Shown: positions 31,615-42,012 of the stretch, in pieces
How the letters are laid out: the number at the start of each line of letters is the position of its first letter
Position numbering within the stretch: position 1 is the stretch's first letter
Source of the DNA: Lithobates sylvaticus
Taxonomy: Eukaryota > Chordata > Amphibia > Anura > Ranidae
Assembly (NCBI GenBank): GCA_028564925.1
Contig: CM053030.1
Span: forward strand, 406,253,043-406,317,042
Direction: 5' to 3'
DNA length: 64,000 bases
Position numbers and translations under genes: made by a program
Notes under the pieces: model-generated
The model's database searches: none
What the model was told of the DNA's origin: nothing
What the model saw: only the letters and a program-made list of their open reading frames with translations

Positions 31615-32406
31615 TCATTACAATCCCTGTCCAAATCATGCCGCCTTAGCCTCCGCAACATTTCCAGAATACGCCCCTTTTTAACGAATGACACCACCAA
31701 GCTTCTAACTCACTCCCTGGTTATCTCTCGCCTCGACTACTGCAACTCCCTCCTCATTGGATTACCTTTACATAGACTATCCCCCCTTCAGTCCATAATG
31801 AATGCTGCTGCAAGACTTATCCACCTTACCAACCATTCTGCGTCCTCCACCCCTCTCTGCCAATCCCTCCACTGGCTTCCACTCACACAACGAATAAAAT
31901 TCAAAGTACTAACAATAGTTTACAAAGCCATCCATAACTCTGCCCCCAGCTACATCACTAACCTAGTACCAAAATACCAACCAAGCCGCTCTCTTCGGTC
32001 CTCTCAAGACCTCCTGCTCTCTAGCTCCCTTGTCACCTCCTCCCATGCTCGCCTCCAGGATTTCTCCAGAGTTTCTCCCATCCTTTGGAACTCTCTACCC
32101 CAATCTGTCCGACTGTCCCCTAATCTATCCATCTTTAGACGATCCCTGAAAACCTTTCTCTTTAAAGAAGCCTATCCTGCCTCTAACTAACACTGTTTTA
32201 CTTTTTCCATCAACTCATCCCCCACAGCTATTACCTCTTGTATCAATTTACCCTTTCTTTTTAGATTGTAAGCTCTAGCGAGCAGAGCCCTCTGATTCCT
32301 CTTGTACCAAATTGTTATGTAATTGTAATGTCTGCCTTTATTTTGTTAAGCGCTGCGCAAACTGTTGGCGCTATATAAATCCTGTATAATAATAATAATA
32401 ATAATA
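31615..32406 (+). mobile_element. L2-type LINE, best C-terminal copy
   Basis: An open frame runs from about 31615 to the stop after PASN at 32190, about 190 L2 codons. Recognisable blocks are [75 protein letters not shown] and FRRSLKTFLFKEAY, all typical of the L2 C-terminus downstream of the RT catalytic core. The 3' untranslated region contains AGATTGTAAGCTCTAGCGAG and GTTGGCGCTATATAAAT, then an (ATA)n tail at 32386-32406. The RT core is lost by 5' truncation, so it cannot be active, although this end reads cleanly. Confidence 0.9.
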
Positions 32407-32689
32407 GCGAAAAACCATAGATTGTGGAGGCGTATGGGTGTATATGTGCATAAGCATCAGTGGACACTTGAGTCAGTCGTAGTTGACACAGTTTGGTTGG
32501 CATTTTAAAGCTTAATATTTAACAAATGTGTTTTTCTACTTCCACAAGCAAACCACACTAAAAAGAAATGTAGACATTTTATTTCACCATCTTCTAAAGT
32601 GAACATGTCACCTACAATCAAATGCACATTTACATGCCTAAATAGATACAACATTTAACCAATGGCGTGCTACTATTCTATATATCCTC

Positions 32690-32724
32690 CTGATGAAGTC
32701 CTGGATGTGACAAAACGTGTAGGA
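32690..32724 (+). ncRNA. Hammerhead-like remnant
   Basis: CTGATGA (canonical core) is at 32690-32696, then A and a 3-bp stem II GTC/GAC around an 8-base loop (32698-32711). AAAA stands for GAAA. CGTGTA at 32716-32721 gives the minimal stem III and a GUA triplet. Stem I is weak (TCCTC with GGAGC). One core change and poor stem I make activity doubtful. Confidence 0.45.
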
Positions 32725-33165
32725 GCAGGGACTTCCACTTGCTACGTCACTTCCACTGTTTGGAATGCACCCTGGATGTGAATCGGATTGCAGGAGTGGT
32801 GTCTCCTTTGGTACACTGGCAGATCATTCTCGGTTCCGGATAAGGCACAAGACCTTTTATATGTTTTTAAAGATTTTAATACATTTTTGGGGTTACGCTA
32901 TGATTTCTCCCCTTCTTCCTCTCTCCTAAATTTTCCCTGTGGGTGTGTGGAGTGTTAAGCCCCTGGAGGATAATATTATCTATAAAAAGCAGCAGTTTAA
33001 AGCCTTGGTGTATACTTATAGGGGGGCAACTCCGGGGGGTGAGTGCAAACCCTTGGGGGGCACAAATGGGGTGGATTGTTGTGGAAGAGGTCTATATGCA
33101 CAAGAGAACTTTTCTATTTCAAAGCATTATCAATTGTGTAGCATTGGCACGTCCCAAGTCCCACG

Positions 33166-33280
33166 TCGACACGTCCCAGTCCCGATCAATAGACAGGTGC
33201 ATGTTGTACACTCTCCTGGGTGATGATAAGATGAGAGTACACTACATGCACCTTTGTATTGATCGGGACTGGGACATGTC
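33166..33280. repeat. Long hairpin, ~49-bp arms
   Basis: CGACACGTCCCAGTCCCGAT (33166) and ATCGGGACTGGGACATGTCG (ending 33280) are outer arms, and GTGCATGTTGTACACTCTC with GAGAGTACACTACATGCAC are inner arms. The centre is about 17 bp. There are few mismatches. Non-coding. Confidence 0.8.
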
Positions 33281-33363
33281 GATGTTTCAGTATACTAGTG
33301 TAACTGACCTTCGGTGTTGAATCCCTTGGTAACTAACATGATCTGATACCTCCAACTCTCTAG

Positions 33364-33397
33364 AATCAGGTCCACCAACCCTGGTGGACCTGATTCC
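33364..33397. repeat. Perfect 15-bp hairpin
   Basis: GAATCAGGTCCACCA and TGGTGGACCTGATTC are exact inverted partners around ACCC. It lies between two hammerhead-like remnants. Function unknown. Confidence 0.85.
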
Positions 33398-33519
33398 CAC
33401 CGGGTAGCTGCTGCGGGCGGTCATTATGTGTCAGTTACCTTTGGACAAGCGATGTCACCATTGTTCAGTAATGCATCCAATATTTTAAGCTAGATGAAAC
33501 TGTAGATGCATGCGGTACC

Positions 33520-33553
33520 TTGAAGAAGCAGGAATCTGTAAAACATGTCGGCC
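33520..33553 (+). ncRNA. Hammerhead-like remnant
   Basis: TTGAAGA (one change from CUGANGA) is at 33520-33526. A short stem II CAG/CTG follows, then AAAA for GAAA. CATGTC gives the minimal stem III and GUC triplet. GG pairs with CC for a 2-bp stem I. It is degenerate and 0.83 kb downstream of a similar motif at 32690 in the same orientation. Confidence 0.35.
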
Positions 33554-34272
33554 CCTCTGCATATCCAAGCATCTTGTTTCACTTATTAAGTATTATTCAT
33601 GGTCAAAATGCTATGATCACTATGGGATTTTTATCTGATATTATGTAATAAAATGTTATATTTTTTTTTAAATAACATTGTGTGCGTGCTTACCTGGTAA
33701 ACAGACATATCTCCAAGTAAAGTCCCATTATCCTTGGGAGAGCATTGCCTCTCTATTATTCCTTCGTTTTATATATATGCACTTTGTTGAGTGTTGCATG
33801 AAATGTATATTTGTCTATATGTATAATTTTTTGGTGGATTTATATTTGTATCCTTTATAATTGTTTCTTTAGAGAGTGGATCGGGTAAGTGCAGCTCTCA
33901 TATTATAATTTACTTGTATAGTCAACCTGTCTATATGAATTGCTTTTAACAAAGCAGGCTTTAAATATGAATACATGGTTATGTGAAAAGCTATTTTACA
34001 GGCACAGAGCATGCTTTCTGTGCTTCTTAAACTTTGCTGGCAATTCAAAAATAAACAATAGGCCCTTATCCTAGGTCCTAGGCTGTGAATATTTGTATGC
34101 AGTTCAATATCATTTAAAGAATTGGTTTGTTTTCATTACCTAACCACTATTTATATAGGGATTAAACTCTTCATTTGGTCTAATAGAGGTCAGTTTAACA
34201 GGAAAATGTTCATGTATGTTCAGGCTTGTTTAGTTAATTTAAACTGACAGACTAATCTGTCACAAGCCATAG
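33554..34272. other. Unassigned non-coding stretch
   Basis: Contains AATAAAATGTTATATTT soon after the hammerhead remnant, probably the end of that repeat unit. The rest is not recognised. Confidence 0.35.
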
Positions 34273-34273
34273 T

Positions 34274-34450
34274 GGGGTTGATTTACTAAAACTGGAGAGT
34301 GCAAAATCTGGTGCAGCTCTGCATTGAAAACCAATCAGCTTCCAGTTTTTTTTATCAAAGCTTTATTGAACAAGCTAAAGTTAGAGGCTGATTGGCTACC
34401 ATGCACAGCTGCACCAGATTATGCACTCTCCAGTTTTAGTAAATCAACCC
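34274..34450. mobile_element. TTTACTAAAACTGG hairpin MITE
   Basis: GGGGTTGATTTACTAAAACT and AGTTTTAGTAAATCAACCC are inverted ends. Most of the 177 bp is self-complementary (GAGAGTGCAAAATCTGGTGC with GCACCAGATTATGCACTCTC). The same family as the inside of 23075-23308. Non-coding. Confidence 0.8.
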
Positions 34451-34733
34451 ATAGTTAAGACTAGCATATCACACAATTTTATAGCAAGATGTACCATCAT
34501 CAAAAGCACACGGCAGTTGCCTGGATGTCAGGCTGATCCCACAGCTTTAGTATTTTCTGAGTCACTACTCAGGAGCAGGTATGTAAGCAGGTGAATTCAG
34601 GGCACCTTACTTGCACACGTTCTCCAGGTCAGAGACTCAGAAAATACTAAAGTCAAGAGATCTGCATTCGTAACAGTCAATGTAACAAGCATTTTCAGGA
34701 GATGTAAGGATGGAGGATGGGAATTATGGTGTA

Positions 34734-35100
34734 CAGTAAACCCCCCTCCATCGCTGGGGTTATGTTCCAGACCCACCCGCGAAAAGTGAAAAACCGCGAC
34801 CTTGAAAAAGACCCTATTTAAATACACCCTAGGCATGTTTTGTTAATTTTTTAATAGCATTTAAAGGTCTTTAAACACACTTTTACGCAATAGAAACGCA
34901 TAAAAGATAGAGAGAGAGATCAAGAGGATTTTTAAAACATAAAAATATTGTCTTAACAGTACAGTATACTGTACAGTACAGTAAAAAATAGAGTACATAA
35001 CTGCAAAATGGCGAAATATTAGTGCAATATCAGAATAACAGGTCCTAATTAATATACCGGGACCGCAAAAACTGACCCGTGATAGAGCGGGGGTTTACTG
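34734..35100. mobile_element. pogo/Tigger-like MITE
   Basis: CAGTAAACCCCCCTCCATCG at 34734 and GATAGAGCGGGGGTTTACTG ending at 35100 are inverted ends with TA on both sides (34732-34733, 35101-35102). Ends of this type, with the CCCGCGAA and AAAACCGCGA phrases, are typical of pogo/Tigger relatives in the Tc1/mariner group. At 367 bp it has no transposase. Confidence 0.8.
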
Positions 35101-35102
35101 TA

Positions 35103-36842
35103 TTTCTCATAGATATACCAATGGCTCTAACTAGCACTTACAGACAAGCATTATCAATAACATATCATTTAATGTGACTCTTGATCTGAAAAGAATCTGT
35201 GCAATAAACTTTTCCTTCCAATGAAAACACTGAATACTCACCTCCCTTGCTGGAGGTGCCTCCAGCCTCTGCAGTAGTGAAGAGAAATTTCCACCTGAAA
35301 ATTGTGCAAATGTAATACTTCTGGGAGCGTCGACTTCCTGGTCCGCAGCTGGGCTCAGTGGTTTTGTCCGCCGTACCTACGTCAGTTTTGTGCCCAGTAG
35401 TGATATAGGGGTGGCAGCAGGAACCACAGCACCCAGTGGGGGACCAGGACATTAACACTCCTGGAAGTGTTGGATTCTGCAGAATCTTTAGCAGACAGTT
35501 TCTCTTCATGAATACAGAGATTGCCAGCACTGAGAGCTAGAGAGGTGAGGTGAGAGATTTTTTTTTGCTGGGAAAAGTTTATTGCACAGATCTGTTATGG
35601 TTTTAATACCTTAGTGCATTGTAAAAAAAAATATTTTCTAAGGGCGCTGAGATCCACATCATACAGTTTTACCTATTTACGCTTCTAACTATAGCAAATT
35701 GATTTTTTATTGGCTGATGTACTGTATTGCACTTATTAAATCAGTCTATGCTTTCCATAATAAGTCTACTATGCTTGCCATAATACACAAATCAGTATGC
35801 TATAGGCTCCAAGCCTTATTGCTTATAGATTCTTTTTTTGTCTTAGGAAAATAGCATTTTACCTTGCCCATACTCAGACAACACAAAGACTATACAAGTA
35901 GCCTAGTTTCTGCTTATGCCTGGTATACAGTGTTCATTTTCTTGTTTTATAATCATTTGGCTATGCTGCACCTGAACAAGGTCATCCTAAAACAGCAGCT
36001 CCTTCTGTGATCAATCGTCCTTACATGACAGTTCAAATGAATGAGCACTCGATGCCTGAACCGTTTCATAAAAACAATGTTATGCATCACTGTAAAGCTT
36101 ATTTGTTCCATTGCCACCAGGGGTGTTACTGGAGGCCATTTTAATTTCTCACTGCGACAAAGAAATTGCCATAGTTTAAGAGTGCTTTAAGTTAAAATGT
36201 GACAAACAGTTAAGATGCAGCAATAAAAGAAGAGCAAAAATAAAATGTTACGGTTGAGATGAAACTACAGTTGTTCTTGGCCTCCACATTTTGAAATACA
36301 TTGGAGCTCATTAAATAACCCAGTGCAAATAGCAACATTTTTTTTTTTAACACATTACGCTCAACACATATAGTATATTGATCAATTTACTGCCTTCAGG
36401 TCAACTTGTGTTTGAATGTTCTGGGTTAGTACAGGGTTTCCTGAAGTGTAGGACATGTCCCATTCCCCACTGGTAGTACTCATTTCCACTAGAGATGTTA
36501 TACAGCAAAGAAAAGAGTTATTGTTAATAGCTGCATGGAAGCTGCATGGAGCGACAGCTGTTATTGACCAGCAATAGAGGCAGTACTGAGCCAAAGCATT
36601 TTTTTTAACCCTTAGCAATCTTTACTCATGTGTGCCTTATCATTTACATTATTGCTCTACAGCCAGTATTCTTAAAATATTTGGCATCCTAAATCCAGGT
36701 AACAGTATAAATATAACGGTGGCACTGCAGTAAACTACAAGTGATTCTGCCACTTTGGGGTCTACAGACATCTGCAATGGTGTTGTTACATGCCTCTCCA
36801 GTGATCAGCTGCCACATATGAAAATTGGAAAACTCCTTATTT
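35103..36842. other. Unassigned non-coding stretch
   Basis: No recognised gene. The open frame at 35165-35530 (minus) contains no motif I know. 35230-35480 resembles repeat-type GC-richer sequence, but no ends are visible. Confidence 0.4.
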
Positions 36843-37290
36843 AAAGTGGTTGTAAACGCAGAAGGTTTTTTTTTTTTTTTAACCTTAATGCATCCCCTGG
36901 ATTAAGGTAAAAAACCTTCTGTGGGAAGCCCCCCTAAATACTTACCTGAACCCAATCTTATTCCAGTGCTGTGCCTGAGACCAGCAGTGCTGCTCTCTCT
37001 CACCTTATTGGACATGGTGGCAACACTGGAAGATTGAAAGATTGGCTCCCGCAGCTGTCAATCAAACCCAGTGGGGAGGGAGCTAGGGCAAGGCCAAGCT
37101 ATGTGTCAATAGATGCACACTAGTGCCTTCATAACAAGTAGCTTGCTACAGGGCCTTTGGAAGGAAGGAAGAGCCGGGAGCACCTGTGAGGGACCCCAGA
37201 AGAGGAGGATTGGGGCTGCATTGCACAGAACAAGGTGAGTGTACAATGTTTATATTAAATTTAAAATATTGCCTTTACCATCGCTTTGTC
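36843..37290. mobile_element. TTTAAAG-type MITE (AAAGTGGTTGTAAA family)
   Basis: The left end TTTAAAGTGGTTGTAAACG is followed by a hairpin (GCAGAAGGTTTTTT ... AAAAAACCTTCTG, 36860-36921). The right end TTTACCATCGCTTTG is a diverged inverted partner. It shares ends and hairpin layout with 28967-29421. Non-coding. Confidence 0.7.
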
Positions 37291-38839
37291 TGAAACTAAT
37301 TTCTAAAACAAATGGCAGGTCATCACTTGGCTTAAGTGGGGCCAGGGATACGGTACCCAGTGTAAGGAAGAAGCACACACAAATTCCACAAAAAGCTAAC
37401 AGTTATTGTATTTAAAAGTACACAGGTTTAAGAGTGACAAGGATGCTTGTAGAACACAGTAGATAGAACTGGTATAGTCTCTGATGACAACAGGTGCAAC
37501 AATACTTTCAGCAATAGGCACAGTAACTTTTGTAGTAACAAGTACAATTTACTTTCAGAAACAGGCACAATGACAGTTCCCAGTGGAGTGCTGGTACAGT
37601 CCTTAAGACACAGGTGACTATAACTGTGCTAACAGGCAGGCCTGAATCAGAATGTCACAACACTAGAAAACAGCTATAAAGTAGTACATCTTTAGACACA
37701 GTAAGTCACAGAACAGGCAAGGCCTACTTTACCAGAACAGCATCTGCTGGAGGGGTGGTTGACTGACAGGGCAGAAGGCACTGGTGGAACTAAGAGAAGG
37801 TAGGAATGTTGGCAGTGGCAACTCTGGAGACCAGTGTCTTGAAGGTATACAGTGTTATCCCTCTGCTTGCCCTTCTCGCAGTAGCACCTTTCCCTAATAC
37901 TCAAACTCTCTCCCTGGCAGAGCAGGTTCTTGTCCTTAATCTATCCAGTTGCAGAATGCTCACCAAACCCCGGCAAGGTCCCCTATTTAAAAGCGCTGCC
38001 CCAAACAAGATGGCAGCAGAAAGTTTTTAAGGATTGCAGAGTCCAATCGGACACCTGCTCTGGAGGCTCCAGAGGCAAAACATCATTCTGAGTTTCCACT
38101 CCATTAGCATAGTGGCAAGACACTACAAGTTGGTATATACTGTATGTCGAGACAGAGAGAAAGAGAATGAGTGAGATTGTATTGAAGCAGCCATTTAAAT
38201 GTCACCTTAGCTGTATGGGAGAATAAAAGACAAAAATGACTGGTTGATATAGGGCCTAATACAGTACTTTTTTCAGCTTTATAGAAATAAATGTCCAACA
38301 ATAGTATGCCCACATAGTCCAGATTTTTAAAAGCATTTTGTTTCTGTACTGCTCAACGATCAACTTAGCAACAAATAAAAACAGAAAAAACTGTAGAAAC
38401 TGCATGCTCAAATGTAATCTGATGATCTGAACACACTGCTTTCAAAACTAAGCCCTGGAAAATATTGCGCTTTATAAATAACAACATTAATATAACAAAA
38501 AAACCTATACAAAATCACAGCCACAAATTTTAAAATATGAAAGTGCTCTTATGGAATCAACAGCATTCAGTATCCAGCAGAACATAGGGTCAATGTGATC
38601 TAATTTTTTACAAGCCAACCTATTGCCCCTTATCTTTCACCAGCCTCAATTTAGTTTCCATTGTGAAAAGTACTCAGTGAGAACAAAATAAACAGACTTG
38701 GCAGCAATTTACTGAAAAAGACTGAAGACCATTGATTTAAAAATACACAAAGAAAACATTTTGACCAAAGTACAAGCTAACTATGCAATAAAAACTAGAT
38801 ATCAAACAAGGAAAATGAAGAATAACAGAAATATGATTT
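37291..38839. other. Unassigned, probably old repeat
   Basis: No gene recognised. The minus strand of 37330-38060 has a TTTTAAATAGGGGACC phrase, but the case for an LTR is too weak to call. Confidence 0.3.
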
Positions 38840-38970
38840 TTGACTCGCCAGTAATCTCCTTTTGTTGGCATATAGTACAAGACACAAAATCTTATTCTTA
38901 ACCATGAAACTATCCTCACGTGATTGGACACTGGTAAAAAAGCTGCAGGCACATCCTCTATTTGACCACT
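38840..38970 (-). repeat. Dispersed repeat, relative of 43650-43760
   Basis: The minus strand has GCAGCTTTTTTACCAGTGTC then CAATCACGTGAGG and GGTTAAGAATAAGATTTTG. The plus strand at 43673-43745 has the matching GCAGCATTTTTGCTAGTGTC, CAATCACCTAAAGG and AGTTAAAATTAAAAATTCTG. The two are about 70% alike by eye. Family unknown. Confidence 0.55.
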
Positions 38971-39900
38971 CCAATTCCCAGCAAGCCTTAGTATAGTAGT
39001 AAACAACATGGAAGTTATGAAAAACAGAGTAGTGGGACCTCTGTCCTGTACTTTATTAAGATGCCTGATTCTGAAAAGCCCAGGAAGCACTTACAGATCT
39101 GGCCATTTAGACCATAGGCTCAAATGAGAGCTTGCTAAATCCATCTAGCAATGGTGAAGCCTGAAGGGGGACCCCCTGCAGGAACCTTCAGCAAGAAGGA
39201 AGGAATCAGTTTGTCAAAAAGAGCCCATAGCTGAAAAGTAGCCTCTCAGAGTGTGCACCCTATTGAGGAAGTTGAGAGAAATTCACTTGGTATATTTTGA
39301 GGCAGGACATAGGTAGGGAAAAACAATGTCTTGGTTGGTGTGGAAGGAGTAAACTGTGTTGGGAAGAAAAGGGTCTTTAGGCCTCTAGACAACTTTGTCT
39401 TTGAGTAACATTAGAAAAAAAAGCTATTTTCAAAATAAGGCTGCTAAATCAGACATCCTCCACAATAAAGTGCTGAGGGTGATAGCAATAAAAAAGGATG
39501 GACAAGGAAATGTCCCAAATGAGAAAAAAAAATAGGTTAACAGTTTGAAGAAAGGCCTTACCTATGGCATGAGAGGCTGACTATTCTTGAAACAGAAAGG
39601 CCAGGGCCCAGATTTGTCCCCAGTTGGAAATCAAGGCCGGGTGCTGGTCCACATCAGACTGGAGAAAGGAGAGGATGAGTTCCAAAGAGTACTTCCTAGG
39701 ATGGATATACCTAGTCTTGCAACACGCAAAGTATACCTCCGGGTGTGATGATAGACTTACAAGAGTATACGTTTTAGCCTTCAGGAGGGTGAGGATAACT
39801 GTGAGGATAACTGTTAACCTGATAGGCCCCTACACCTCAGGACCTGGGTTTCAACAGCCATACTATTAAAACTGGGGTCCCTACCTCCCTACAGGCTCCC
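38971..39900. other. Unassigned non-coding stretch
   Basis: No open frame with a known motif. The right part may be the decayed start of the LINE remains that follow. Confidence 0.35.
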
Positions 39901-40990
39901 AAACGTATATTCTAGGATTCTAACATCTCATTATGAGCTGAGTAGCATTAGCTGTGGCACTATCTCCTTAAGTGCTGCCCTTTTTGCAGATGCTGTCCTT
40001 ATTTTCTCCTCCAATTTACCTGTGGATATTCCAATTGGACAGAATATCTTCTCAGAATATTGTTCTTGTTTGGACCTCTGTATTAATTTTGCCTAGAGTG
40101 AAGTCCTCCCTCTAAACCCCTCCAAGGCACAGGCATGGACGTTACCTCTCCTTTCACAGTGGTATCTCACCATATCACATACTTTGGTATTAGGATTGGG
40201 AGAGAGACGGTCTCACTGAAAAGTTTGATTTAACCACCTTTGTTTTCCAAGATAACTCTTGCGAGATGCCAACTATTTAAAATGGTATACTTTGCTAGGT
40301 TGCTCTATCCAATGCAGACAAGCTTGAGAACGTGAACATCAATCTTTTAAATAGGGTGCTTATCAATTTAAAAAAATCCACATAGCTCTTAAAAAGGGGG
40401 GTAATTTGCCTGATCTCAGACTTTCTAATCTATCATGTTTTTTGTGTCATGGTCTTGATTGGCTTTCAGGGAACTCACATTCAGATGTTATGTTGGAAGC
40501 AGCTTTGGTTTCCCCCTACAGCTTAGCAGCAGTGCTTCATTTTGGGCTATGCATTCTGCCTCCTTCACTTCAACACCATCTTATAGTGAGATATACTGTG
40601 ATAGCCTGGTGGGAGAAACAGAAGCTCATGGGCCCTCCAATCGTGATAACTTTGTTCTTGCCTATCCATGATAACTCTATGTTTCCCCCCAGTATTGAAT
40701 ACAAGGCCTATGCAATATGGAAATCTAAAGGTTTCATCAAAATATCCTCCCCCTTTCATTCAGACACTGGCCAACTGAAATATTTTGCAACACTATCCCA
40801 GGAATAATCTTTGCCTCCCCACCATGTTTTTATTACCTCCAACTGAAGGATTATGTCCAGTCCTGCGGCCACCCTGATATTACTGAGAAGCTCCACTTGT
40901 AAACTCACTGTTAACGAAGTGTGGAGAGAGATACACTTTAAGATTGTCCATAGGGAGCTCTCCTGGTTATAATTATCCTATATCAGCAAT
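39901..40990 (+). pseudogene. L1/Tx1-like LINE remains
   Basis: The sequence from 39960 (LSAALFADAVLIFSSN, the FADD-type RT box with Asp-Asp reduced to Asp-Ala) through 40070-40130 (CINFA..SEVLPLNPSKA) is the thumb end of an L1/Tx1-type RT. The open frame at 40406-40807 follows: NLPDLRLSNLSCF is the LPDL motif, LDWL is the usual RHIHDWL position, and IWKSKGFIKISSPF matches the WxxxGI..L stretch. 40808-40880 continues with FYYLQLKDYVQ. Multiple frame changes make it inactive. LINE assignment is good; Tx1 versus L1 is uncertain. Confidence 0.72.
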
Positions 40991-41062
40991 GCCTGGAGCG
41001 CCGAGAGATGACCGCCCTGTCCTGCTATAATACTCTCTATATGCTGGGCTACTGTGCACTGC

Positions 41063-41107
41063 AGAGCTCTGAAGAAGAGGGGATATCCCTCCAAACATGT
41101 CAGCTCT
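41063..41107 (+). ncRNA. Hammerhead-like motif with perfect stem I
   Basis: Stem I AGAGCT (41063-41068) pairs fully with AGCTCT (41102-41107). CTGAAGA (41069-41075) fits CUGANGA. Stem II GAGGG/CCCTC (41077-41081 with 41087-41091) is closed by a 5-base loop. CAAA stands where GAAA is expected, the only core change. CATGTC (41096-41101) supplies the minimal stem III and GUC cleavage triplet. G-to-C at this invariant position should greatly reduce activity. It follows the LINE remains at about 75 bp. Confidence 0.6.
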
Positions 41108-41480
41108 CTTTGGACCTTCATCCCACCCAAGTTTACTGGCCAGCAGATCTTGCTGGATGATGCAAATGATGGACTTTTTATTATCTACCTGATTTTATCA
41201 CTCGTTTGTGAGTATGCAATTCTACTTTTAATAAATTGCAGTGTTGCAAAGGTAATGTGCAAAACTGGTGTGACCTCCTTATTTTCTTTTAGATTTTCCT
41301 CTGGGTTTCCCCTGACCTGTTGAGAGTGGTGAAAACAGTGTTTGGGTAAATCCGTGCAGGGAGAAAGTACAAGCAAATAATCCTTAGAAAGAACTGCTGC
41401 CCCTACAAATATACTGTCACCTAGGTGAAGTACACTAAGATTGGTAGAGAAGGAGTGTAGGTGTGGCACTGTTCTGAAAG
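41108..41480. other. Unassigned non-coding stretch
   Basis: Probable tail of the repeat carrying the hammerhead-like motif; nothing else recognised. Confidence 0.3.
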
Positions 41481-41484
41481 GAAA

Positions 41485-42012
41485 ACTCCTTGGGTGTTGC
41501 ACCCTCTGCAGAGTGCACTCCTTTTTGGTATATGAATTGCTATTCAATGTCTAGCACCCTCTGGTGTGTGAGTTTCTAGTCAATGTGTTACACCCTCTGT
41601 ATGGAGCAGCGCAGGTCTTTAAACCCGGGGGTATTTAAACTAGATGCTATACAGAGACAAGAGATATAAAACCATAATACCTATGCCAAAAAAATACTGG
41701 TGTGTTAAACCCTCAGCACAATATGTTTCTAAATGGTGTGTTAATGTGTTACACCCTCGGCACGGTGTGTCTCCAGACAGTGTGGTTACCTGTAGTGTTA
41801 TTCCAGTATATTACTAGTGGAGAGGTAGATATATATGACTAATCCTTTACTACCTCATAATAGTGTGTTATACCCTCTGCCGGTGTAAAGTGTAAATGTG
41901 TGCTATGGTGGGTGGCCCTTAGGAATAATAAAGGAGATAATAAAGGCTTCCTCCTGGGTGAAATATTTCACTGATCTCAAAGAATGTTATAAAGGTGTTG
42001 CACCTTCATTGG
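41485..42012. repeat. Dispersed GTGTTACACCCTC motif, about seven copies
   Basis: Near-copies of GTGTTACACCCTC lie at about 41489, 41548, 41584, 41701, 41745, 41865 and 41996, all in one orientation with spacing of 36-131 bp. Some are followed by GCACGGTGTG-like text. The spacing is irregular, so this is a decayed tandem repeat or a motif cluster. Non-coding. Confidence 0.6.

Noticed and set aside
33364-33397. Perfect hairpin as a transcription terminator
   Set aside because: No T-run follows and there is no gene to terminate; intrinsic terminators are not a feature of this kind of genome.
37330-38060. Possible minus-strand LTR (TATA-like TTTTAAATAGGGGACC)
   Set aside because: No matched ends, no duplication and no adjacent internal region; promoter-like words alone are not enough.
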